Positions 55,756 to 64,000 of a stretch of 64,000 bases of DNA are shown in pieces. The DNA is taken from assembly GCA_033239125.1 (NCBI GenBank), contig BSWB01000007.1, positions 107,018,082 to 107,082,081 of the forward strand, read 5' to 3'. How positions within the stretch are numbered: the first letter of the stretch is position 1; the number at the start of each line of letters is the position of its first letter. The stretch is from Fagopyrum homotropicum. Taxonomy: Eukaryota > Streptophyta > Magnoliopsida > Caryophyllales > Polygonaceae. The notes below the pieces were generated by a model. The model made no database searches and was not told where the DNA came from. It worked only from the letters and a program-made list of their open reading frames with translations. The position numbers and the translations under genes were made by a program.

Positions 55756-57989
55756 CTCTCTCCTGAGGATGTGGCTTTCCTTAGTCTGGGAGTGTCTCCG
55801 GATGAAATCAAAATGGCCCTTTTCAGCATTGGGGATAACAAGGCTCCTGGACCTGATGGCTTTAGTTCGAAATTCTTCAAGTCTTCTTGGGATACTGTCG
55901 GCTCGGATTTCATAAGTGCTATTCAAGACTTCTTCTCACATGGAAGGCTCTTGAAGCTGGTCAATCACACAACTATCGCTCTAATTCCCAAGCAGGATTG
56001 TCCCCTTGATACCTCCGACTATCGGCCTATTTCGTGCTGCAATACCATCTATAAGACTATCTCCAAGATCATCTCGGCTAGAATCAACTCCATATTGCCA
56101 AATATAATTAGCCCCAACCAAAGTGCTTTCGTATCAAAGCGATCTATTAAGCACAATGTTCTATTATGCTAGGAGATGCTCAACAAATACGGTAGGAAGC
56201 ACATCTCGCCTAGGGCTGCCATGAAGATGGATATCTCAAAAGCCTTTGATTCGGTGAACCACAACTTCATACTGCATTGCCTCCATAAAATGGGCTTCCC
56301 GGACCACCTGGTTGGACTGATTAAAGAATGTATCTCCACTGCCACATTCTCAGTTAATATAAATGGGTCACTCAGTGGTTACTTTGCTGGGACTCGGGGG
56401 CTTAGGCAAGGGTGCCCTCTCTCTCCGTCTCTCTTTGTCATTGCAATGGAGTTCCTCTCAAGAATGATTTCGTAGAGCACAACTAATCCCGAATTCAACC
56501 ATCATCCCAAGTGCTCTAACCCAGCCATTACTCACCTCATTTTTGCTGATGACCTACTTCTACTCTGCAGAGGTGATACCCCGTCAATTAAGATCCTGAT
56601 TGACACATTGGATGACTTTGGCATTGCCTCGGGCCTTAAGATTAATGCTGCTAAGTCCTCCCTGTTCACTGGTGGGATGGCTGATGACGAGATTTCTCGA
56701 GTGATCAACGTCACTGGACTGACTCCTGGGACTCTCCCATTTCTCTACCTGGGTGTCCCCATTGGGAGTAGTCGACTCTTGATCCACGACTACCTCCCTC
56801 TTATTCACAGAGTCACCAAACGTATACAATCTTGGAGTGCCAAGACTCTATCTTATGCGGGCAGGGCTCAGTTAGTCAAGTCTGTCCTTTTCTCAATCAA
56901 CCAATATTGGTGCTCGATGTTCTTGCTTCCGGCTAAGGTAATTAGTGTGATTAATGGTCTCATCCGGTCTTACTTCTGGTCGGGCATTGAGAACAGCATG
57001 AGATCCCTTGTGGCTTGGCATGAAATTTGCAAACCAAAAGCCTATGGTGGGCTTGGCTTCACAGACCTTCATATGATGAATAAGGTATCCCTTGTTAGGC
57101 TTCTTTATGATATCGACAAGGATGACAGCAACATCTGGACTAAATGGCTACACAAACATCTTATGAAGCATGGTGAGTGCATCTGGACTTGTCGCCCTAA
57201 GCCCCACCATAGTTACTGCTGGAAGTTCCTGATTAAGATCAGGGAAGACATCCCCATCAACCTTTCGGGTAGGCGGGCTGATGCCTTGTCCAGTCCCAAT
57301 GGTACCTTCTCTCACAAAAAAGCCTACGACATTTTCAACCTCCTTCCAGCCCCAACCCTGCCTAATCCCTTCATTGCTATTTGGCTTCCATCTAACACTC
57401 CGAAATGTAGCTATATCTCCTGGGTAGCCTCGCTTCGCAGGCTCCCCACATTGGCCAGATTGAAAAGCTGGAATCTCACTACAAATGATACCTGCAAGCT
57501 CTGTACCTGTTCCACTGAAACTGATACTCACCTATGGAATCACTGCAGTTACAGCTCCCTTGTGCTCGAAATTATCTCCAGATGGACCCTCACTCCATTC
57601 CCTGCCCCCTATCTTGGCTGCATCTGGACTTGGCTCAGTTCCTGTACTGCCCCCAAGCCCAAGCTCTTAGACTGTATTCGGATCTCCTCCATCTTATCCT
57701 TTATTTATCACATCTGGAAGGCCAGGAATAGCATGTTGTTCAATAATAACTTCACCCGAGCTGTGGATTGTGCTGGTATGATCATCAGGACCACCAAGAC
57801 CCATTTTGAGACAAACTGGAAAGATAGGTCCCCCTCCTCGCTTAACCATGCTAGATTGCTAAGCCTTAATTTTGCTTGATTAATTCCCTCCCACATGTAC
57901 TGCCCATGTATCTCCTGTACTTGAACTTGCTTGCTCTCCCCCTTGTAAATCCTATCTCATCTCAATACAAATTAAATTTTCAAAAAAAA
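55756..57989 (+). mobile_element. 5'-truncated LINE-1 (RT and C-terminal domain)
   Basis: A non-LTR retrotransposon inserted in the LTR of C. It starts inside RT, has one reading register to 57879, a ~100-bp 3' UTR and eight A at 57982-57989. I could not find a clear target duplication. 5' truncation and a poly(A) end fit target-primed reverse transcription. Confidence 0.85.
55757..57879 (+). pseudogene. LINE-1 ORF2 fragment: reverse transcriptase and zf-RVT
   Basis: One register with two stops (TAG 56170-56172 and 56473-56475). RT blocks: IGDNKAPGPDGFSSKFF, IALIPKQD, YRPISCCNTIYKTISKI, NQSAFVSKRSI, AAMKMDISKAFDSVN, GLRQGCPLSPSLF, the catalytic FADDLLLL (about 56545), then KINAAKSSLF and FLYLGVPIG. 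The C-terminus has a zf-RVT-type CKLCTCSTETDTHLWNHC. The endonuclease is missing because of 5' truncation. Confidence 0.88.
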
Positions 57990-59377
57990 GGTTGTGGTTG
58001 CTCGGAGTTGGGTGTTTCTCTAATGGGAGCAATTACCGGGTAAGTCTCATGTATCCACTAGTCTCGCACCTAAGGTCCTATTACCGGGTAAGTCTCAAGG
58101 AACCTAAGGACGGGAATTCTACACAAACCGGCCACTACCTAAGGGTCAAACCCCTCCTTACCAGGTAAGTCTCGGAAAAGGTAAGTCTTAGGCAACGATC
58201 CTAGCACACTTAATCCAATAGCGGCTTTTTTGGCTCACTACTACCTAGAGTTCATCATCTTATGTATCTAAGAGAGGAAATTACCGGGTAAGTCTCATCC
58301 CTCAAAAAGGTTGCTAACATTAGGTCACCCTAAGCTAGATTAAGCTCAACAAACACTAGGATTTCAACACATCTACATCCTAACATCCAGATTCATCAAT
58401 ACAACCACAACAGAGAGAACCACGGGTAGATCATGGAAACCACGGCCGTGGAACCATGAAGAACAGGTCGTGATTCTCCACTGAGTTGGGGTTTCAAACA
58501 CAAATCGATCCTAAGCCAACATGGAAGTCCATACATTCATAGTCCAAAGCATAAACATCATTCCTTCACCCTAGAATCACAACTATTCAGCCAACAACAT
58601 ACATTTCAAGATCAAACTTCACAAAGACAGCATGCTTGCAAGTCATGGCCAAAAAATGAAGAATAATCCAAAGAAAAGACATTAAAAGCTAGGATAGAAG
58701 TTACCAAATCTTACAAAGGCTCCAAGAGCTGTTCCAATTTGTCAACAATGGAAACCTCACTCAAAACCACTCTAATCTCACTTTAAAACGAAAATCTACA
58801 CTAATCTCTTCCAAGAACACCCACGATAGGTGCTTGGAAGAGAGGCTACAATGGAGAAGTGTTTTGGGGAAGAAGCTAGGTCAAAAGGGAAGAAAGAGAT
58901 CTAAAACCCCTCATCACATCCTGTAAAGATCACTTAAATACCCCACCAAGAGCAAGAGTCGGCCAAAAAGATTGTGCAACACGTGTCAAGGTGGTCCAGA
59001 CAGAAACCACGGCCTATTTCCACACCTGTGGAAGTCCCAGTGACCGTGGTTTTGGTGCCTCAACCTTCTTTGGATCATTAAGTCACGAGTTGGTGGAAGA
59101 CATGCACCAACAAGGTCCCATGTGTTCTCCTTTGCTCCTAGCTTGCTCCTTAACGAGTCCAGAAGTGTGCCATCACGAGGAATGATCTTCGAATGTGTCA
59201 ATTAAGTCCAAAAGCTCCCCAAAATACCTACAAAACCGACAAAAGTCGTGTAGACGTCTATCTCGGCAACATACATGAATTAAGTGTAAACGCCACGAAC
59301 TAATGCGGAAACATGCATGAATGAGAAGGAAAACTATCTAAAAGAGTGCCTAAGCTAGTGTCATAAATAGTGTCATC

Positions 59378-59406
59378 AGAATACCTCATACTTAGCACTT
59401 GCTCGT
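59378..59406 (-). other. Internal edge of element C with polypurine-like tract
   Basis: On minus, CGAGCAAGTGCTAAGTATGAGGTATTC directly abuts the LTR in the same layout as B's tract. It is cut at 59406 by D; CTCGT at 59402-59406 would be D's target duplication. Confidence 0.55.
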
Positions 59407-59423
59407 TGATAGGTGATGGAATT

Positions 59424-61196
59424 TGTTCGCTCCAAACGGTGTGTGCAAGCTTTAAATTTATAACCTTATATGTAAGCTTAAAACAAGGATGTGAACCCGC
59501 AGTGTACGAGTCAATCGTAGTAAAAAGCAAGAAATTCCAGGGGTCGATCACAAGGACTTAGTGAAACAAAGTCGGAATAGGTAAGCTTTAGCAATTACTA
59601 ACCACAAAGCAATTAAAACAATCAAAAATGATAAAAGTCAATAAAGGAAATATGCAATTCTAGGGATTAAAGCGTCTAGTTGTGGTTCCAACTCAAGATC
59701 TAAAGATAAGCGGACAAAGCTGAGGTTTTTGCATAGGGAAGGTGTTACTAAAGTGGAATAGATCATCGGGTAAGTCTCACTACTCACTAATCCCAGACCG
59801 TAACTCCTATTACCGGGTAAGTCTCAAGGAATCAAGATAAAGAACTATAACCTCAAACTAACACACCATCTAAGGGAATAGAATCAACCTTTACCGGGTA
59901 AGTCTTAGGCTAACTCACAAAGATGGGATGAAAGCACAATCAAACCCCAATAAAGGATAAACCTTTATTACCTACACTTATGATCTTAGGTAAACAAACA
60001 AAGGAATTACCGGGTAAGTCTCATCCTAGGCTTGCATTGAACCAGGAAAGATGTAATAAGAATAGGATTTGGCAAACTCTAACACTTAACTCTCAGTTTC
60101 GGATCAGATAAGTCACCTCGGTCAGCCAAATTCCACCCCGGCCGAGATGTTCATCGACTGAGCGAGATGCTTAGGGTTAAGGATAAAGACTCGAACTTTC
60201 AGGGTTCTACTGTGATTAAGATTATTCTATCATTGTTTTTCCCACAACCTTCAGCCAATCACCCTAGAATCACACAAAGAGATTAGCCACTCATTATCAT
60301 GAAAGTATTAATCAAATATATGGGAAGGAAGAGAATAATTGAACAAGAAAACCTTAAGAGAAAGGCTTCAATAACTGAATCAATTAATAAACCAACAAGC
60401 GTTCCTTGAATAGAAATCCAACAAGACAAACAACAAGGAAGGGAATCTAAGATGATCTTACAAAAACCCTTCGAAAAGTTGTAAAAGCTATAGACTTTCT
60501 TCCTTCAACCTTCAAAAAGGTTCTTCAAATCTCCCAACTGGAGTATGGCTGCAGCGGTGTATAAAACACAAGCGGTGGTATGGAAGTTGATAGCGGATGT
60601 ATGCAGCGTGTCGGATTTGTGGGAAATCCAACCCTTTTTATAGGAAAATCACTCTCCAAAGATAAGATATCTTAGAAAGATCTCTTCCCATAAAAATAGG
60701 TAAAATATATGGTGTAACTTATCTTCTTCCTTCTAGGAACCCAGCCCAAAAATATAAGATCCTCTTTCCAAAGATAAAAGATCTCAGCCAAGAATAAAAT
60801 ATTCTCGCCGCGTCCCAGGTGTTCGCCTCGGTCGAGTCGACTCCTCTGGATCACCTCGGTCGAGGTGACTCTGTAGTCAACCGAGGTGAATCATAACTGA
60901 ATGTGAAATCTCTCAAATATGGTCCAAAGTGAATCTTTAATCCATGGCTATGCTTCCTGGATGTTTCCTTAAGTTCCTGAATGTAGCTCCAATGACTCCA
61001 TAGCTCCTTTTGCTCCTTTTTGATGCAAAACGTGCCATTTTACCTACGATTACAACAAAACTAGGTGTAGACCTCGATTCCCGCAAAGGTAGATGAAATG
61101 GTAATATAATCACATAATATACATACAAACATGCAGATTATTGAAGATAAAACGTCTAAACAAACCGCAAAATATAGACAATAATTCATGCTATCA
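59424..61196 (-). repeat. Solo LTR E of the E1 family
   Basis: 1773 bp matching E1's LTR (3449-5202) in reverse, TGTTCGC to GCTATCA in plus coordinates, with no internal sequence attached. Flanks GAATT (59419-59423) and GAATC (61197-61201) look like a target duplication with one mutation. TATAAAAA is at 60642-60635 (minus). CCTCGG sites are upstream (60824-60890) and downstream (60114-60146, two cores 20 bp apart). Confidence 0.83.
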
Positions 61197-61360
61197 GAAT
61201 CACTATCATTTAGGTAGTTTTTAGAGTCTTTTTATTGCATTAGTGTCGGTTTATGCTACTAACTCCTTGGTCCAGAAGAAGAAGATCAAAAGAAGCTAAG
61301 GAAGGAGTTATAAGCACTTAGGAGTGAAGATCGATCAAGAAGTAAAGTTTTTGTTGCTCC

Positions 61361-61684
61361 ACCGCCCCCGTGGGTCCTTGCAGCCGCCCCTGCGGTGACT
61401 TGCCTTGATGAGACGAAGACCAGCTCCCCTGCGCCTCCCACTGCGCTCTGCCTGCGCCTCGCCTTGGGAGCTGGAAGGTAAAGAGTCTTTGTCACCGCCC
61501 CTGCGTTGGTCTTAAGGCGCCCCTACATCTTGACATCAGAAACGTCAAGAAGGCAAAAGGTCAGACGTTGAAGTGCATTAAAGATCCGCCCCAGCGGAGT
61601 TGTGTAGCCGCCCCAGCGGTTCTGAAGAAGATCAACCGATTTTGCCTAAACCGCCCCTGCGGTTCCTTAAGGCCGCCCCTGCGG
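61361..61684. promoter_or_regulatory. Paired CCGCCCCTGCGG motifs in D LTR
   Basis: Four pairs of CGCCCC cores: 61363/61385, 61496/61518, 61587/61609 and 61652/61674. Each pair is exactly 22 bp apart; the most complete copies are palindrome-like (CCGCCCCAGCGG, CCGCCCCTGCGG). The gaps between pairs vary (133, 91 and 65 bp). They take the place that CCACGG and CCTCGG sites have in the LTRs of the other families. Confidence 0.6.
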
Positions 61685-61718
61685 TGTAACGCCAGAAGCT
61701 TTACTCCGGCTGTTTACA

Positions 61719-61741
61719 CCACCTTTATGGCATAAAGGTGG
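61719..61741. other. Perfect inverted repeat in D LTR
   Basis: CCACCTTTATG, one G, then CATAAAGGTGG: an 11-bp stem with a one-base centre, about 35 bp after the last CCGCCCC pair. It may be a binding site or an RNA/DNA hairpin; no function known. Confidence 0.6.
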
Positions 61742-62612
61742 ATGTTTTAGGCCGGTTATTTACTCCTAATTAAGTGTCTTTTGTAGTATCAATAGTCCAT
61801 GGCTGATTGCTAGAATGATCCATGCTTTTCCTCACAAAATCTATTTTAGACTTGAGTTTTTCCATTGTAATGAGTTGCTAACTCCCTTGCTACATTGGGT
61901 TGGTTTGAGGCTACTTTGTTACTTTGGTTGTAAGTTCTTTTAATATAAGTTTTTATTCAGTAATGCTTTGTGTTTGCTTGATCTCCATTGTTTAATTGCA
62001 TGTTAAATATTACTTGAGATTGATCACCTTAGGTTCTAAAGTGCATGTAAACAACTAGGATTAATAGGTTCCGGGTTCGGCTCTTTAATCTAGTAGAAAC
62101 TTTAAGTAATAACGGGTTGTAATTACTTAAAGAAAAGGAACACAAATATAAAGATAAGTTTAACGGTTTTAATCTTCTCTTTATATCCCTTAGTCTTTGT
62201 TTGAATGCTAACTTGTTATTTGTTCTTGTAGGTTTACGGAACTTTAATAGGTTAAGTTGTGTTGATGCCGGTTGGCTCAACACATATGTATGATCGAGAC
62301 TAGATATTACTTAAAAACTTGTAAAAGGAATGCACCAAAGTAGCAATTGCATGCTTAAAATCAACCTAGTGTAGATTCATCCATTATTGTCTTACTTGTC
62401 GCATTAATCGTTTTCATAAGTTTTTGTACATCAATTCAACCAAACCCCCCCCCCTTTTGTGTCACTTGTTATTATAATCGATAATTGCATCTAAAACACC
62501 TTAACTCTCTTGGGTTCGACCCTTACTTAATCACTATACTTGTTCTTAGTGTTAAGTCGGGATTCACTTTTGATTGGGTATAGACGACCTAAGAAAATAT
62601 CCCGGTTAAATT

Positions 62613-62630
62613 TGGCGTTGTTGCCGGGGA
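62613..62630 (+). other. Primer binding site of D (tRNA-Asp)
   Basis: TGGCGTTGTTGCCGGGGA follows the LTR after two bases. Athila-like elements typically use an Asp-tRNA primer site of the form TGGCGCCGTTGCCGGGGA; the match here has two differences. Confidence 0.8.
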
Positions 62631-62678
62631 GTTTTTGTGTTCTATTGTTATTATTGATTATTGGTTTGAACCATTTTT

Positions 62679-63925
62679 ATGGTTCAAACCCGTGCTACTA
62701 ATTCCGGCTTTGCTTCTTTTGATCCAGAAATTGAGAGGACGCACATCCGGCAACGAAGACAACAACAACTACAACAAGAGATGGCTGACCGTACTCTTCA
62801 TCAACTTACACAGCCCACTTTGGCTCAAAACCCTCTTGCGGTCGCTATACCGACACTAGGGGAAGGAGTCAACTTTGAGCTCAAACCGGGCCTCATTCAC
62901 TTGCTTCCATCCTTCCATGGGCTAAGTGGAGAAGACCCCATCAAACACCTTGGGAAGTTCCACACCGTTTGTATGAGTATGAAGCCGGACAACATTACCG
63001 AAGAACAGATCAAGATGAGGGCATTCGGCTTCACACTCAAGGATTCGGGGCGGATGATTGGTATTACCACCTTCCATCCGGGAGTATTGACACTTGGGAG
63101 AACCTTCACAAAGCGTTCTTGGAGAAATACTTTCTAGCTAAAAAGGCCAATAGCTTGAAGAAAGCTATAAGCAACATCGAGCAAGATGCAACCGAAACTC
63201 TTTACGAGTACTTTGAAAGGTTTGCACGCCTCCGATCCAGCTTTCGTTTTCACGGATATTCAACTGAAGATCTAGTCTTGTACTTGTACAATGGCTTGCT
63301 AGACAATGAAAGGAGGATCGTCGATGCGGCTTGCGGAGGTAATATTCTTAACTCTACTCTTGACCTTGCTTTGGAAAAGATACAGGAACTAGCGGAAGGA
63401 ACTCGGAACTTTGGAAGGACCCCGACTAAGAAAGGAGTTCATACCGTGAGTTCCGGGAAGAGCGAGATTTCCACCGAGCTGGCGGAATTGAGGGAAATGG
63501 TGAAGAGGTTAACACTTATGGGAACACCGCAACAACTCAAAGCTTGTGGAGTTTGTGCTGACCCGTATCATCCAACGGACATGTGCCCACAAGTTCAAGA
63601 TGAAGATGCTGAAGTAAACGCAATGGGTTATGGACAACAACAACAGCAAAGACCTAGGAACGATCCCTATGCACATAATTTCAGGCCAAATTGGCGTGAC
63701 CAACAGAATTTTCGATGGAGGGATCAACAAAACCAACAACAGCAGCCCCCGCCATGGTAAGTATCACTCAACTGAGGATATGTTGCAGGTTTTGACTAAA
63801 CACTTTGCTACTCATGTCCAAACAATATAATCAAGCATCAAGAACCTTGAGAAGCAGGTTGGTCAAATGGCGGAAGCCATTACAAGAATTGAAACTAGGG
63901 CCTCCGGAGGATTACCGTCGTAAAC
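62679..63925 (+). pseudogene. gag of element D
   Basis: ATG 62679. The first register has FELKPGLIHLLPSFHGLSGEDP, typical of Athila gag. One G is missing in the run at 63048-63051, moving the frame to one that reads DDWYYHLPSGSIDTW, FLEKYF, TETLYEYFERFARL and VDAACGGNIL. A CCHC knuckle (CGVCADPYHPTDMC, about 63544-63585) and a Gln-rich tail to 63760 follow. A second shift near 63758 leads to NLEKQVGQMAEAI, with stops near 63830 and 63920. Capsid and nucleocapsid roles are known for the family; this copy is inactive. Confidence 0.82.
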
Positions 63926-64000
63926 GGTTATAAACCCAAAAGGCATGCAGGAAGATGTTCAAACATAGAGGAAGAGTCCTTACGTAGAGCCAACGACGTA
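63926..64000 (+). other. Continuation of D gag towards protease, cut by window end
   Basis: Reads on as INPKGMQEDV after a stop, then more stops. This is the gag-protease linker of Athila-like elements in decayed form; too short to say more. Confidence 0.4.

Larger units (their letters stand above)
55380..59377 (-). repeat. 3' LTR of element C, interrupted by a LINE
   Basis: Relative of B's LTR on the opposite strand: TGTTACCC at 55380 and GTGTCATCA at 59377 (plus coordinates), about 1.76 kb without the LINE at 55756-57989. TATTTAAG lies at 58939-58932 (minus). CCACGG-type dyads lie upstream (59005-59050, diverged) and downstream (58440-58451, with a GTCGTG half-site 22 bp on). Repeats of ACCGGGTAAGTCTC occur at 58034-58295. 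Confidence 0.8.
59407..62610 (+). repeat. 5' LTR of D, interrupted by solo LTR E
   Basis: Starting at TGATAGG (59407), the usual TGAT start of Athila-like LTRs here, 17 bp precede E. It resumes after the repeated GAATC (61197-61201) and ends just before the PBS. About 1.42 kb without E. The end is not a clean CA (GGTTAAA), so the exact edge is uncertain. A run of ten C lies at 62445-62454. Confidence 0.6.
59407..64000 (+). mobile_element. Athila-like element D, 5' portion (LTR, PBS, gag)
   Basis: 5' LTR (59407-59423 and 61202 to about 62610), PBS for tRNA-Asp (62613-62630), and gag from 62679; the element continues beyond the window. Its LTR carries the CCGCCCCTGCGG motif set in place of CCACGG or CCTCGG. 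The gag sequence and the Asp PBS place it in the Athila clade. Confidence 0.8.

Noticed and set aside
55740..57995. Target-site duplication for the LINE-1 insertion
   Set aside because: Comparison of the left flank (ACTCATGCTTCT) with the right flank (GGTTGTGGTTGC) shows no convincing repeat; the flanks may have been altered at insertion.
61361..61684. CRISPR-like array in the D LTR
   Set aside because: Repeats are 12-13 bp palindrome-like motifs with irregular gaps in a plant LTR; there are no uniform spacers and no associated genes.

Overview
The window is repeat-rich DNA from a flowering plant. I recognise no intact host gene. It is built almost entirely from LTR retrotransposons inserted into one another: at least six elements of the Athila-like clade of Ty3/gypsy, one nearly complete Tekay/Del-type chromovirus, older Tekay-type LTR pieces, two LINE-1 remnants and a copia remnant. 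This density of nesting, and nonsense changes that mostly look like C-to-T or G-to-A transitions, suggest methylated, probably pericentromeric heterochromatin. The species cannot be told from the sequence.

Layout: 1-5202 (+) is the 3' part of Athila-like element E1 (ORF-1-like gene, 3' noncoding region, 3' LTR). It is inserted in the LTR of Athila-like element A (5203-14964, -; LTR, ORF-1-like, integrase, RNase H/RT, protease, gag C-terminus). 14965-17368 is a Tekay-type LTR piece (-). 17369-25914 is an old AT-rich island with a duplicated ~450-bp segment, a plant-mobile-domain pseudogene, a copia gag remnant and a LINE remnant. 25915-27690 is a second Tekay-type LTR piece joined to Athila-like element B (27691-35321, +), which lacks the ORF-1-like gene and part of integrase. 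B is inserted in the RT gene of Athila-like element P (35322-53632, +). P's 3' LTR is split by the Tekay element G (42440-52908, -), which has both LTRs and a perfect ATAGT target duplication. P is inserted in the ORF-1-like gene of Athila-like element F (53633-55379, -). F's RNase H is interrupted by the LTR of element C (-), which carries a truncated LINE-1 (55756-57989). Next to C's LTR lies the 5' LTR of Athila-like element D (+, running off the window), which holds a solo LTR (E, 59424-61196) of the E1 family.

The most interesting signal is a cis-regulatory architecture shared by the Athila-like elements. Each family has its own short GC-rich dyad motif (CCACGGCCGTGG in A/P/B/C, CCTCGG/CCGAGG in E1/F/E, CCGCCCCTGCGG in D). 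The motifs often occur as pairs about 19-22 bp apart. They lie upstream of the LTR TATA box and again about 475-520 bp downstream of it. In four elements they also flank an apparent internal TATA box located 430-465 bp upstream of the ORF-1-like start codon. The ORF-1-like protein sits in the position usually called env-like, but it shows basic, acidic, Trp/Pro-rich and coiled-coil segments and no obvious signal peptide or membrane segment. An element-encoded nuclear factor acting on these family-specific sites is my main hypothesis; it is inference only.
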